DNA of 64,000 nt from Buddleja alternifolia (GCA_019426215.1 CM033399.1:25181022-25245021); one strand, 5' to 3'. Numbered from the stretch's first letter, positions 23,005-37,070 are shown. Notes: generated by a model not told the origin, from the sequence alone. Numbers and translations: made by a program.

Positions 23005-24017
23005 TCTCTATTATGTGCAGTACTATTTTTTTTTTTTCTGTTTTTGAGACAACGAACCACTCTGGAAGTGGCAAAGTTGAGGCATAATAGTTTTTAGATG
23101 TGAGTTTGAGTCTAACTGGATATGTGAGTATTTATATATTTCAATAGTATTTTTTATGGTAATTTATTTTAATAGTAGTTGATTATAGATTGTTGATATT
23201 AGCTAGCCATGGTTATTAATTGATTGTTTTTTGAATGATATTATCATATAACTATATATTTGGCCCTTTCACTTAAGAAGGGGGAAAGAATTCTTGAACG
23301 TGCATTAAATCTTCCTACAGGTCTTGTGCTACAAAATGATGAATTTGAGTATGTTTACTGTCCAAAGGGTAAGTGGAATTTAACCTTAAAATATTTTCAT
23401 ATATTATGGATAATAATTTAATTATAATCTTCTCAACATAACCAACTACTATGACATTAATTAATAACAGCTGAATTCACCTTTTATTAATTTTAATTAA
23501 TTAACTCAATCATTTTATATATCCAGACACATCATGAACTTGACCGATTGTTTCATGTTACAATGAAAATCAAATCTTTGAGCTCTCATTTTAAGTTATT
23601 ATTTGAGCTATTAGGTTGATTCCATATATACTTAATATAAGGTCATTTGAAATTCTTTCATCGGATTCTTTCCCGACATTTAAATCCTTCTATCCAAAAT
23701 GTAATCCAAGGAGATATACTTCCTGCTCATAAATATGACAAATATCACATAAGACTCAAAGATGGAAATAGAAAAATAATCACTATTACTAAAGCTAGAA
23801 CAAAGGTCTAAATTTTGTACATAACAAGACGATATCACATAAGACTTAAAGATGGAAATAGAAAAATAATCACTATGACTAAAGCTAGATCAATAAAAAT
23901 TGGAATTAAGGTCTAAATCTTGTACATAACAAGACCTCTAGTCACACTTCACCAAAATATCTGCATCAAGAATCTAAAAGAAGAAACCAAAAGCACCAAA
24001 CAGTAAAAAGCTACAAT
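23005..24017. other. Intergenic stretch with an exon-like fragment and a tandem duplication
   Basis: At 23,262-23,370 one frame reads a protein-like segment (KKGERILERALNLPTG, later EFEYVYCPKG) next to GGTAAG. It could be an orphan exon or a captured fragment, of unrecognised origin. At about 23,752-23,935 an approximately 95-bp unit (ATATCACATAAGACT, AGATGGAAATAGAAAAATAA, TTGTACATAACAAGAC) occurs twice in tandem. Confidence 0.45.
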
Positions 24018-24020
24018 GCA

Positions 24021-25148
24021 CACTACAAGAAAATTAAGTATTAGCAATAAAATTATGCCATGGTTTAAAGTCGTGGTTTATAGCAGTCTAAACTCACGAC
24101 TAATTTGGACGTGGTAGATGTTTCATATTGTCACACTGACATCAACTGTGATGGAAAAAAATACTAACTATTTTAAGCTTTAACTAGCCGTGGTAAAAGA
24201 CAAGCTAATTTAGCACTTTTTTACCATGGTATTTGCAATGAACCTAATTTTGATAGCAAGATTTTGGTTTCGGTATAGATATCGGGGTAGTAAATTTACA
24301 GAAATTTTGATGAAAAGTTTGAGGACATTCGAAATTTTGGTTTCGATTTTAAAGAAATCATGGAAACTTATAGAAATATTTGAAAATTTATGATCAAACT
24401 TTTGGTAATTTGAATTCTCAAACTTATGCATCTTTTACATTAATAATATTTTATATATATATATATATATATATAATGAATCTTGTTAAATTGTATGATC
24501 AAAACCTATTACAAAAAATATGAAATAAATATGACTTGAAAATAAAATAATAATCAAATCTCATAAGAAGTTTATTAAAATAAAGTGTACCACAAGTTTA
24601 GATGTGTGTGGTTGTGGTGAATGGTTGGTAGGTGCTGATCAACTTGAAATATTATTTTTTAGAATTTTTAAAATGTATAAAAAATAAATATTATTCAAAA
24701 TTTTGGAAAATTTCAGGTTTCGGTGAAAATTTCGTGTTTCGGGCTAAATTTGTGGATATTTAATAAAAGTATTTTAATATCACTTTTAGGTTTTGGGAAA
24801 TTTCAGGTTTTGGCAAAAATTTCGGTAAATTTCGAGTTTCGGTCAAAATTTCGAGAAATTTAGGGTTTTGGTCGGAATTTCAGAATATATTTTGTAAAAT
24901 TGGATTGAAAGTGAGATTTCACTTGGGAGATCCCTCGAAAACCAAAATTTTGGTCGAAATTTCGAGGTTTTGAGGGAAATTTGAAACCATGATTGACAAT
25001 GGCTATAAGTTATGGACAATGTTTTGGCCATGCTTGCAAATATCACGACTAAAGTTGTGGTGAAGTCATGGTCAATCAATTTTCATCATGGCACAAGGGT
25101 TTTTCATCATGGTTTATTGACATGGCAAAAACCAAATTTGTTGTAGTG
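24021..25148. mobile_element. Non-autonomous CACTA (En/Spm) element, 1128 bp
   Basis: The termini are CACTACAAGAAAA on the left and CACTACAACAAA as the complement of the right end. GCA is duplicated at both ends (24018-24020, 25149-25151), the 3-bp duplication expected of CACTA. Subterminal CATGGT and CGTGGT-type repeats are frequent. The centre holds many GAAATTTTGG/TTTCGG repeats. No transposase is present. Confidence 0.85.
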
Positions 25149-25179
25149 GCAATAAATGAAATGAAACTTAGAAATTAAA

Positions 25180-28100
25180 CAACTCTAGTTTTTGCTTGGG
25201 GGAACTAGCAGAAGAATGACACAAATGATTACACTTACGGCACATGACATGTATGATTTCCATAGCAAGTGTACTAGGTCGTGCAATGTAATAAAGAGGA
25301 CAATGAGTCGGGTGTGTATCGTCTCCACAGGGACAATTGAATTCGATGCTCGTTATTGCTATGTTACCCAACTCTAAGCTAAATCAAATTATAGGATGAG
25401 AGATGATTTATACTATGAAAATAAACTAAGGACAACTATATAAAAACCAGGTAAAATATCAAATGGCAAGAGATGATTAGATTTTGATCCTACTATGTTC
25501 TATCTTGTGCTTATAAACTTTAAATTACACGGATTATTAGAACGCTCTTGTTATGACAAACCCCCCCTAAGGTATTCATTACTCAATGTCTTGAAATAAT
25601 GAGTCTATATTAGTTAATAACTTCCTATATTTCTATAGCGAAGATTGAATTAACTAGCATGCATTAAGGTTCAAGGGGATTCCTTACTTACGAAGATCCT
25701 ACATTCAATCGGGCCATCTTATCACGAAAAGCCACTCAACACAATTGAATCTATCTCTAGTCAATTGTTACGTTATGATGTTTGATTTTACTATCTACCT
25801 TTATCTATTTCCTCTCAGTTTCAAGATAAAGCATTATATCAAACACATGGTGATCAAGCATATAGAAGCATTAAGCATAAAAATCAAACATTTAACAAGA
25901 ATGTAATTAATCCGAAAATTAAGAATTCATTAACATAAACATCACAAAGTATTCACATAACCCAATCAAATAGGTACTTAGTTCATAATTATAACAAAGA
26001 GGAATTCAAAATCCCTAAAAGACATAGCTAAAAACTATTCCAAAAGGGGGAATTGAAGAACTCTGTATCACAAGAAGTGAATCCAAGCTTTGATGATGAT
26101 AATTGACTCTTCGAGCTTCCTTGGGACTTTGGGTGTCTTTCTTGGGTCTTGGAGAGCAAAAAAAATCCCTTTTGGTAGATGAAAAATAACCCCAAAAGTC
26201 CAAAAAGAACGGATATAAAAATTAGGATTCGGGAACATGGACCGCGGTCTTTCTCAGCCAAAGTTGGTTCTGAAATTTCGGACCACCGTCCTGGACCGCG
26301 GTCGTAACATTCGCAGCTTTAGTATTTTGATCATAAATATTTTTACAAATGTCGGATTGAGGTGATTCAAGTTGCTACGTGAAGTTAAGACAGAGCTCTA
26401 CAATATTGGAGTAGAAACTTAAGTTTTATTCGGCCACTATGGGGACGAATTGCTCTTTTCTATATGAATATTATGTAAAATCTTTCATCAACTATCTACT
26501 TGTGTTTCTTTCTCCAATTCCAAGCTCAATTTGGATCTCTCGTATCGTCTTTCATGCGTAAATCAACTTTTATCCTACAAAATAAATAAAGACCAATCAA
26601 AGCATTATGAGGGATAAAAAGTGATCAAAGTACCGATCAAATCATATTAAAATGGGGCATAAAACAATGTAAAATATGGACTTATCAACTACCCCCAACT
26701 AGGCTTTGATCGTCTCGATCAATAAATGGTGAACAAGCATTCATAAGTTCAGACTTCACAACTTGGTTTGGGATGTCAGAAGGTTTCATGTCTCAATAAT
26801 CAAGCACGCACATGAAGGCTCAAAATTTTTGCAACTTCAAACACACAAGAGCAATCATTATACCCTCGACAATGATTATGAAAGGTTACACGATACCTAG
26901 AACACTAAAAAATTTGAAGCCTCAAAGAATCTTCGACTTCATCCCCAAATCATGAACTCCATATCCTTTTTCATGCCAAGAGCACACGTTAAACAAGATT
27001 ATGCAAACTAATTGGATCATAAAGACATTAAAACACTCCAAAACTCGTTAACCTATTAGTGTGCATAATATCTGAAAGTCACAACCAAAAGGTCTTCTTG
27101 GCTTGTAATGTAAAGCTAGGTAATGGCTTGCATGGGAAATATGAATAAAGTGACTAAAATCAAGAGCGCACACAACTCAATATCATCGAGCCAAACACTC
27201 ACTTATCAACCGAGCAAATCTCTGCATCTCGTCACTTATTACTTTTAGATTTCCTTTTTTCTTTCAAGCTCAAAACCCCCCAAAACTTGTTTCTTTTGAT
27301 ACCAGGGGTGAATAATGATTCCAAAGCCAATCAATTCACATTGAAGCTTAGTTCATAACCTAGTCGAGAGCTCACTTCCCCCCCTTTTTTTTTTACTCTC
27401 TCGACTATTTAGCCAACTTTCAAAATTTCATTTCATCCCTTTATTTCACATAAAATCTAAACCTCAATTTTTTTCAGCATCATCAAGAACAAACACACCT
27501 TTTAACCCACTAATCCATGAGATTCGATATCCAAAATGAAGCGTATACCCAAATAAAAGACAAATGATATGAAGTTCTGTGCTCTCTTAATTGGGAAATA
27601 GACTTTGTTTTATTTTAAGGCTAGAGGGTGGTTAGCGTGGCTTATGAAAGAAAGGCAAATGGTGGTTTCTAGTGTGCTTAGCACACTCCATTCTTATCAA
27701 TATGGCTCAAAGCAAGGTCTAGTGATTATGTAATATAGTGAAGGCCAAATGTAAGGCTAAAGACAATGAAAGAATGCCTAATTCATTTCATGACTTCGTG
27801 AAATCAATGTACACTTCAAAGTCAACAAAATTGAAAGTCTAACTCTTTAAATCCTCAAAAATTCACATAAGCACGGCTAAAAAGGCTTTCAAGGCATACA
27901 ATACGACATGTTGATCACAGACAAGGAATTTCATCTTAGATAAAGTAGAGATACTCAAACGAATCATGCTCCAAGCAAAGATATAACAAAACATGAATTT
28001 AAAATCAACAAAATTTTACTTGCTAATGTTGTAAATCAAACCAGCGGATAAAATTTTTTCTCCCATTCACATAGCCCGGATTCAATTCATGTTTTTGATA

Positions 28101-28250
28101 ATTTTCCAGTACAAAATCGATATCAAGAAAGGTGGTAATCTAATTACCTTTTCGATGAATCCAAAAGCCTAACCTTTTGTTGAGAAACAATAGATCGTTT
28201 CTTCCTCTAGATTATCATGCGAAAGATGATCTTCAACTTCTTGAAGCTCA
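25180..28250 (-). mobile_element. LTR-retrotransposon 3' remnant (gypsy-like), non-coding
   Basis: On the - strand a purine tract (AGTTGGGGGTAGT, about 26,688-26,700) is followed by TGATAAGTCCATATTTTACA, a typical plant LTR start, at 26,687. The putative 3' LTR runs down to about 25.2 kb, where CGTCTCCACAGGGACAATTG occurs; its end is not resolved. 26,700-28,250 would be 3' internal non-coding sequence. No reading frame survives. Confidence 0.4.
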
Positions 28251-28299
28251 ACCTCCTCTACCTCAGACTGGGTTGGACGCCTTAGAGTTTATGTGGAAG

Positions 28300-29743
28300 A
28301 AAAGGGTTTTGTGTTTTACTATTTTTCACTCTCAAAGATGAAAAATTGACTTGAGTTATGATTTTAGTTAAACACCTAGTGTTTAAATAAAAGACTACTC
28401 CTTGACTAAGGAGAAGAGGGGGGAGGGGGGGCTGGCCGTGTATACCCTAGGGGATAGGTGTACTGGGCTTTTTCTTACTCCAAACCCAGTACTAAGTATT
28501 TAATTAATATTCCCAGTCCAATCTAATTGTTAATTAATTAAATATTGATCTCTTTTTATTAATAGCACTTTATTAATTCTAAATTAATAATACTATACTA
28601 TTAATATTGATTGAATAAAATAATTTAATTACAATAATTAAATATATTCATTATAATCAATACATATCCCTTTTGATAATTTTCACTTTTGATAATTTCT
28701 ACTCCAAGTGAAATTACCAAAATACCCTTCAAACAGTAAAACTCCTTTATTATATCATCTTTACATAGCGCGAATCTATAGGCTCTTCTTGATTGGCATT
28801 GGGAGGATTCCAAGGATATAGTTATCACTAAGTCATCCCGTGAAGCTACACCGAAACCCAATCAAGTACGAGATGAATATTTCATCACAAACCTTTGTAT
28901 TATAAATACCATACGAGTATAAACTCTTCACTGACGCAACCCGATCAAGTAAGAGTCATGGAACCTCAAACACATACAACTTGATACTGTAATTTATAAT
29001 CATACTGATGTGAAATTACCAAACTGCGCTTCATATCCAATATACGCCAGTCATTAATGCTTTGGCTAAAGACTTTAATTTCACAACACCTATGACGTAC
29101 AGGTTGCTTTTCGTTTACTTTCGAGATAGTGAATCCCCTATTGGCAGTCCATTTCCCATTGTCAAATGCACCAATTGAATCATACTTCGAGGTCAACCCC
29201 ACCAACGGGTGAATGGGCCTAACTGCTCCAATAACTTATTCAATGGTACGAGCACAATGTAAATGACTACTCAGGTCTAAAGTTTACTCATACTATTATA
29301 ACGGTAATCCTCATCATTGACTGTCACTGAGTAAAAAATCCATGTGATAGGATTACAACGAGACGTGTTCAAATATGTTGACTCCGTTAACCATATTGAT
29401 GACACCAGCTCCCACTATCCGATCAGCGTGAGACTAAGCACTTTCCTTTCAAAGCAAGTGTCATACGAGTTGAATCTAAACGCTCAATTTAGATTCTTTA
29501 ACTCGCGAACCTTCTTTATAAGATCAAGCATTTAACTCCACCAGTGCTCCTACTTATCAAATAAGTAGTGGTGAGTACACCTTGATCTTAAGGACCTATT
29601 TGTTTGATACATTAAATGCAATAATTAGATCTATAAGAACAAATTCATGCCTTTTATTAATCAATAATAATGTTCATACCATATAAATAAAGCGCCCTTT
29701 TAAATCTAATTCCTCAATGGCATGGAGGGCATAACACCTAACA
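28300..29743 (-). mobile_element. Putative 3' LTR of the decayed copia element
   Basis: On the - strand the purine tract GCAAGTGGGAGAT runs into TGTTAGGTGTTATGCCCTCC at 29,743, a standard polypurine-tract/LTR junction just downstream of the copia RNase H. The LTR's far end is not defined; 28.3 kb is an estimate. ORFs inside it are not genes. Confidence 0.6.
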
Positions 29744-29959
29744 ATCTCCCACTTGCACCTAATGCCAATTGCTATTGTATTTAAGTCCCATCTTCTCAAG
29801 ATGTTTCTCTAGCACCGCCGATGATAGAGGCTTAGTGAGTGGGTCAGCTACGTTTTTCGCTGAGGTTACTTTCTGCACGGCAATGTTGTCTTTTCCAATG
29901 ATTTCTCGTATTATGTGATACCTTCTCTCTATGTGTTTAGATTTATTATGAGACGTTGG

Positions 29960-32764
29960 TTATTTAGCCAGTGCTATTGCTCCATTGTTGTCGCACCATC
30001 GTGCTAACAACATTTCCATACTAGGAACCACTTGAGGTTCAACCATGAACTTTTTTATCCAAACAGCTTTGTTAGCTGACTCTGAGGCAGCTATGTATTT
30101 AGCTTCACATGTGGAGTTCCCAGTTGTGCTTTGTTTGAAACTTTTCCAAGACACTGCTCCACCATTCAGAGTGAATATAAACCCAGACTTAGATTTTCGA
30201 TCATCCACATCAGACTGAAAGTTTGAGTCAGAATATCCATCTACTTTCATGTTTCCATTTTCATATATTAGAAGCATATCCTTGGTTCTTCTAAGATACT
30301 TAAGGATAGACTTCACAACCATCCAATGCTGCTCACTAGGGTTAGCTTGAAACCGACTAACTACACTCACATCGTAGGCTATGTCAGGTCTCGTGCATGA
30401 CATTGCATACATGAGACTTCCCTACGTTGATGCACATAGGGTACTACTCATCTTTAGTCTATCCTCATCTGATTTTGGACACATAGACTTAGAGAGTTGT
30501 GATCCATGTCCCATGGGCAGAAGTCCTCCCTTAGAGTTATTCATTACATATCTCTTAAGAACTTTCTCGAGGTAGAGCGCTTGGGAAAGACCTAGCATCC
30601 GATTTGCCTTATCCCGGTAGATGCTAATCCCAAGGATATAGGTTACTTCTCCTAAGTCTTTCATGGAAAATGTTCTTGAAAGCCATTCCTTGATTGATGT
30701 CATTGAGCCTATGTCATTCCCCATTAATAATATGTCATTTACATATAACACTAGGAATGTCAACTTGCTCCCACTGGACAATTTATAGACACACGGTTCA
30801 TCTTCATTCTTAATGAATCCATAAGATTTTGCTTCTTGATCGAATTGTTGATTTCGGCTGTGAGACGCTTGCTTAAGTCCATAAATGGACTTATTTAGTT
30901 TGCAAACCTTATGAGAATCTACGTCGGATATAAAACCTCTGGGCTACAACATATAAATGTCCTCCTCGAGGTATCCATTTAAAAATGCGATTTTCACATC
31001 CATTTGCCAGATTTCATAGTTTAGGTTCATCGCAATGGCGAGCAGGATTCAAATGGACTATGAGAGAAAAAGTTTCCTCATAGTCAATGCCTCTTTTTGA
31101 CTATAACCTTTCGTGACAAGTCTAGCCTTATAGGTGTCTACCTTGACATCCGGACTAATCTTTCTCTTATAGATCCATTTACACCCTATCGGTCGTACAC
31201 CCTCAGGGAGATCAGTAAGAGTCCAGACTTGGTTCGAATACATCAAATCCATCTCTGCATTCATGGCTTCCAGCCATTTTGTGGAATCAATATCAGTCGT
31301 TGCTTGCTCATAGCTAGAGGGATCATCTCCATGGCTTCCATTTCCTACAGCAAACAAATATTGTTGTTCATGAAGGTAACCATATCTCTCAAGCGGTTGA
31401 GATACTCTACTACAGTGTCGCAACAGCGGTTGTATCTTTTGAGTTTCAGGGCCAATTCTTTGTACTTGAATAGGTGCTCCGAAGGGGATTCATTCGGTTT
31501 TTCTAGTAGAACTAGTTTCCTACCTGTACGTCCTTCTCTAACGAACTCGTCTTTGAGAAAGAATCCTTGCAAAGCCACGATTATCTGATGATCATTTGGT
31601 AGGTAAAACAGGTATCCCATGGAGTCCGTGGGAAAACCTATGAATCGACCCTTGAGGGATCTTTCCTCTAGTTTCTCTACCTTAGTCTTCTTAACATATG
31701 CAGGGCAATCCCACACTCTTATGTACTTAAGATTAGGTTTTCTTCCACACCACAACTCATACGGTGTTTCGGGAACAGATTTCGAGGGACACTTATTCAA
31801 TATGTGTACTTTGTACTGCTGTAAGCAAAGCATGTCCCCACAATGAAAGAGGTAAATCGGTGTAGCTAAGCATAGATCTTGTCATATCCAATAGAGTACG
31901 ATTTCTGTGTTCAGCTACTCCATTTAATTGTGGGGTTGCTAGAGGAGTAAGTTGTAACACTATGCCGTGTTCCTTTAAGAATTCATCAAACTCAGCACTC
32001 ATATATTCGCCACCACGATCCGAGTGCAGTGCCTTAATACTGTGCCCGGTTTATTTTTCAGTCATAGTCTTGAACTCCTTAAACCATTCAATAGCTTCAG
32101 ACTTATGCTTCATTAAATACACGAGTCCATATCTACTATGATCATCAGTAAATGTAATGAAATACTGAAAACCTCCACAGGCCTCATCTTTGAAGGGCCC
32201 ACAAACGTCTGTATGAACCAAACCCAAAACTTCCTTGGATGTTTCAAAATGTCCAGTGAAGGGTGACCTAGTCATTTTTTCTTTTAGACGGGATTCACAT
32301 ATTGGATATGGATCAGATCCAAGAGGACCGATAAGCCCTCGTTTCTCCAACTCGTGAACCTTGAATTCACCAGCATGTCCAAGTCTAAGATGCAACATAA
32401 GTCTTTGGTTAGTACCATTCATACTACGCTTATTAGTCATAGTGTTAACCATGCAATGGTTTTGAACATTAATATAATACAATCCATTAACTAAAGATGT
32501 TGAGCCAACGTTTTTATTTCTAGAATATATATCACAACCATTGTCATTAAAAGTAAACAAATATCATTTCCTGACCAATACAGAAATAGAAACAATATTC
32601 TTAAGCCCAATGGGCAAAACGAGGCAATTATCTAAAGTAATAGAATGTTCAAACATTAATGTAATAGAAGTGCTTCCAACGTGTGTAGCCGCGACACTGT
32701 GCCCGCTTCCCACATTGATCATCACTTCTCTTTCTCCCAGCTCCCTACTTGTTTCTAGATCCAC
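29960..32764 (-). pseudogene. Ty1/copia polyprotein remnant (protease edge, integrase, RT, RNase H)
   Basis: Domain order on the - strand is that of copia: protease-side linker (32764-32564), GAG-pre-integrase and integrase (32560-31793), RT N-terminus (NQVWTLTDLP and IGCKWIYKRK, 31423-31058), RT palm (30781-30422) and RNase H (30412-29960, SCTRPDIAYDVS, then EAKYIAASE). It is broken by frame changes and by a stop after MTEK (near 32,050). One zinc-site Cys of the integrase HHCC motif is replaced (ICESRLKEKM), and the polymerase YVDD reads YVND. gag and the 5' LTR are absent; the sequence turns to AT-rich non-coding near 32,770. Non-functional. Confidence 0.92.
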
Positions 32765-32770
32765 AATATG

Positions 32771-34358
32771 AAATTTTGCATAATACTGTAATAGATTATA
32801 AGTATATATAAATAAACAAACTCAATAGTAGTAAGATAAAAAATTTAATTTTTAAATATTAATATATTAATAGAATATTTAACTTGATATTAATCCAACA
32901 ACCAGGCATAATACTAAAATGCGCACTATTTTAATCTGCATTTTTAATTTAATTTGATCAATTGATAATTTTTAGTTTAGTCTATTCAATAATATAGATA
33001 TTGAGCTTTTATTTTCTGTTTTTACACATTATTAGACAATAAAGAACATTTAACATGACAACAATTTGTAATCAACACGAATCAAACGTAACATTGGAAA
33101 AAGATTAAAATATGGTTCATATCTAATATTTATTAGAAAATTGCATAATTCAATCAAAACTGCTTATACCTAATGTTATTTTGCATAATAATATTTTTTG
33201 AGTTTGTAACTCCATTATCTATTATATGTGATTAATAAATCCAAGCGAGAAAATAAAATAAAAATTAGTTTTACCAGTGATTTTTTTCTTAATAATTGAA
33301 ACAACTATTTGCATTTCAATTTTTGTCACGTTTTAATGGATTTTCTTTCTAACTGTTCATTGTCGTTAATTTTGCAGTTTAAATAGTAAACTTTAGTCCC
33401 ACTTGTAAGTTTTCATTGTTCTATTTCTTAACTTTTATTATAATCTCAAGAATTATTTCTTGTAATTAAATCAATATGAAATTACTAAATATCACATATT
33501 TGAATATTAAAAATGAGTTAATTTAACTTTTCCTTTATAATCAAACCTTAAAATAAATGATAATGTCTACATCATCTACCATTTAACTTCACTATGTAAA
33601 CATTTAGTAGTTTTTATTCATTCACATGAAAAAAATAACTGAACATAAATATATTTTTTGAATTGTCATCCTCCTAAAGCTTTGTAGGGAAGACATTTTG
33701 TGAAGTTCAATTTCTCGGTTATTAAGTGATTATTTTCTTCATTTGGAGCTCGATTAAGAATTTAGCCCTCATTATATATTTAAGTCAAGAGGAACATAGA
33801 GAAAATTTGGTAATTGATGCTACCCCTGGGGGCATCTATGGGTTAGCCTGTCAATTTTTTTTTTTTTTTTTGGAGGATCAAAAAATTCAAATTCAAATTC
33901 AAATTTTTAATCCAACATTACTCCAAAAATGTAGAAGAAAAAAAAAAGGTCTCCGCCCACCGGTCATCGCCACTACCCTGCTCCAACAAAATACAAAGTC
34001 TATTATTATTTGAAATTTAAAAGTCTATGAATCAAAAATAAAATTTTTATTTTTATAAAACAAGAAAAGCAAAGTAAATTGTTTTTCCAAAAAGAAAATT
34101 TCTCCTTAATAGCCAGGTCACTAACAATCATGTCTTTTATTTTTCAAGTTTGATTTTTCCTTTTTTAGTTTTATAAAACTCACGTGGAATACACCTCGGC
34201 ATTTATGACATACAATTTATATTATTTAAAGTCTATTCAAAATTTATGTGGCTCATTAGACAATAAATTATTATTTATTCTAAAAAAATGTGTGGTGAAA
34301 GACATAAATTTATTTACTACCATGTGAATTTATATATCAATCATTTTCACAAAAGTAT
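32771..34358. other. AT-rich stretch, no gene seen
   Basis: Non-coding. A poly-T run lies at 33,857-33,873. From about 34,110 the sequence is the first of several diverged repeat units (see 34,110-41,930). Confidence 0.5.
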
Positions 34359-34363
34359 AAACT

Positions 34364-36466
34364 TGTTGGTCCCAAGTGGCATACGAAAGGGTCTAGAAAG
34401 GGGGGGTTGAATAGATCCTGAAATCTCTTTCGACTTCAAAAAGATTCGTATTAAAATATTTTGGACGCTTGAAATGTAGACGCTTGACTAAGCGTTTACT
34501 TTAAATATAGATGCTTAGGTTAAGCATCTGATGAAGACTGTTTTAGAAAGTTAGCTTAGACTTTAAGATTTGAATACTTTAACCAAATAGGTTTAAGCGT
34601 TCAGTTCTTTAATCAGTTTTAGCACAGCGGGATAATTTTAGAGTCTTCTCTTTTGAAAGCTTTAGCGTCACAAGAAAATGTTTTAGTTGCTTAACGTTCA
34701 CTTGAGTTTTACTTAGAGGGTGTTTGGCTAAGCTTATCAAAAACATCTTATAAGCTCCTACATCTTATAAGATGTTTTAGGAGCTTATAAGATGTAACAT
34801 TTTATAAGCTGTTTAAAAAAAGATGGGGTTGAGTTACTTTTTTAAAAACAGCTTGTAAGACCCAAACATCTTATTTTTTAGTCTTATAAGCTGTTTTTTT
34901 TTGAAAACTTACCAAACAAATTTATAGAGCTTATAAGCTCTAAATCATCTTATAAGATGTTTAGAGGAGCTTATAAGCTTAGCCAAACACCCTCTTAATA
35001 GATTTATACAAAGATATAATAATATGAAGAACGATTGTAAAGTAAAGAGCACGATATTTGTAACAATATTTTATAAGTCTTCACTTTGAAAGCTTAGCCT
35101 TCTCTTTTTCCAGATATAGTTGCTTAACTGTTTTAATGCCTTTTCAAAGATTAATATGCAAGAGTAAGGTAAAGCAATAAAGCAGCAAGCAACACAAGAT
35201 ATTGTAAGGTTTACTGGGTGGTGTAATCCCAGCTACGTCCTTCTCCTTTGCACTCGGAGGCAATCCACTAGATTGATTATAGAAGAGTCACACAGAGACT
35301 TCTACAAAATAAGGAAACAAGAAGAGATGGATATGGATGACTTGAGCTCCTTGGTCACACAAATTTCTGCTACAAGCCACTTCAATCCTATGCTTCTGGA
35401 AAGACGATCTCGAGCTCCTTGATCACACAGACTTCAGCTCCAATAAAGACCTTCCTTAACAAGCTTCTCTTACTAAAAAATACTGCTTGTGAAGTCAGCA
35501 AACTTTCTCACACAGATGAAAGATGTTGAGAGTTTATTGTAACGGGTTTGTTTGATGTTGGGAAGTTCAAACAACTTGGGATATCTCAATAATAGTGTAG
35601 GGTTCTTCTATGAAGATGTTTGAGATATCGGTGACTGTCTTTGGAATGTATTTGAGAAGCTTGATGAATTTTGGCTATGGAGTTTGTAAGCTTTTCTCTC
35701 AAATTATTTCAGCAAAGTTTCTCTCTCTGCACTCTCTAAGGTTTTGCTGGAGGGTACTATTTATAGAGATTCTTGGGATTTGTCCGTTGGACACAATCAG
35801 GCGCGTGTCTCTCACGCAGCACGTCAAATAGTCCCTTTCTGACATTCCTGAAATTCTGCTGGTTCTGATTGGACAGGGGCAGACTTGAACTCTAAAAAAC
35901 TGACAGTCTAGTCAAAAGGTGGCTTGTCCACAAGTCATACTGTCTTGTTACATTTAATGCACTTATCAAGCATTTAATGCATTTTGAATTTATTTCCCGT
36001 TAGAAATAAATGACCGTTGGTGATTGCATTTAAGTCCTTGATAACTTGGGTTTTATCCTTCAGGTGAATCTGAAAGCTGGACGCTTGAGTCGCACGGATG
36101 CTTAAGTTAACGCTTGAGTCACTTGGACGCTTGACTGGACGCTTGACTAGACGCTTGGGCCAAAAATCCCGAAATAGTTCTTTAGCGTTTGACAGACGCT
36201 TGGAACAAATCTTCATCTTCACTTTGACTTTGGACGCTGATCTTCAACTTCATCGCTTAATAGACTCACCCAGAACTCTATTAGCGACTCAGTATCTAAT
36301 ACTTAGTCTAAAATCTACAAAGATAAAAATTTCAAGCCTGACAAAATAAGTAAGCTTTTCAAACGCTTATACAATGTTTCTATGAAATCATAAACTTACA
36401 TTTTTGGGGTCTAACATAAAATCCTATCTTGTCATCATCAAAACATCTAACATGAAATTTCTAACA
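34364..36466. mobile_element. Solo LTR, about 2.1 kb, with 5-bp TSD
   Basis: Starts TGTTGGTCCCAAGTGGCATA and ends ATTTCTAACA. AAACT is duplicated exactly (34,359-34,363 and 36,467-36,471). No internal retroviral-type genes are present. It contains GGACGCTTGA-type short repeats near both ends and a Tourist-like MITE. It sits inside the first 34-42 kb repeat unit, and the flanks rejoin in register with the other units. Confidence 0.8.
34716..34994. mobile_element. Tourist-like (PIF/Harbinger) MITE, copy 1
   Basis: The inverted ends are GAGGGTGTTTGGCTAAGCTT on both sides, with TTA duplicated at 34,713-34,715 and 34,995-34,997. The 279-bp body has many CTTATAAG palindromic strings. It is nested in the solo LTR. 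A second, broken copy lies at 52,323. Confidence 0.88.
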
Positions 36467-36676
36467 AAACTAATACCCAATTAAGAAAGTAGATACCAAA
36501 TTACCTAAGATATACAATGAACTTGGTAACTCATTTATTATAGTGTTTACAATTAAAACTTGAACAATTCATTTTAGGAGGATGGACTAAATTAATTTTT
36601 TAATATAATCAATTAACCTTACTTTTTCCTATCATAAAATCATTAGTCAGTGAACTTAAAATAATTATGAAAAAAA

Positions 36677-37070
36677 GGTAAACGTCATTAATAGTCACTG
36701 AAATTTTATATTTGCATCACTTTAATCCTTAAGGTACCAAATGTTACGCTATCGTCTGTAAGGTTTACTTTTTGATTCACTTTCATCCTTTTGGCCATCT
36801 TCCAATGGATTTAAGGAAAAATGTGAGGTTGCATATGTTATTGTTGTTACACCTCAAGTGCCCCTCTCAAGGGCATGTGAGGTATATATACTATTGTTGT
36901 TACACATGTGAGCTACATATTGCCCGATCCGTTCAAAATCCAGGAAATTGGACAAAAGGACGAAATGCAACAAAAATTAAATTTTAGAGAATGTTGTAGT
37001 AATATTTGATACTTTAATCATCAAAATGATATAAATGTGAAACTTCATGTACTAATAGTGGCATTTACCC
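36677..37070. mobile_element. Mutator-type MITE, GGTAAACG ends
   Basis: The left end GGTAAACGTCATTAATAGT and the complement of the right end, GGGTAAATGCCACTATTAGT, form inverted repeats that continue inward (CACTTTAATC / CATTTTGATG). A-rich flanks make the target duplication unclear. No coding. Confidence 0.6.

Noticed and set aside
24021..25148. CRISPR-like spaced repeats (GAAATTTTGG/TTTCGG)
   Set aside because: Irregular spacing in a plant CACTA element; no array structure.
28625..29535. Short ORFs on both strands
   Set aside because: They lie in the putative copia LTR and have no coding signature.
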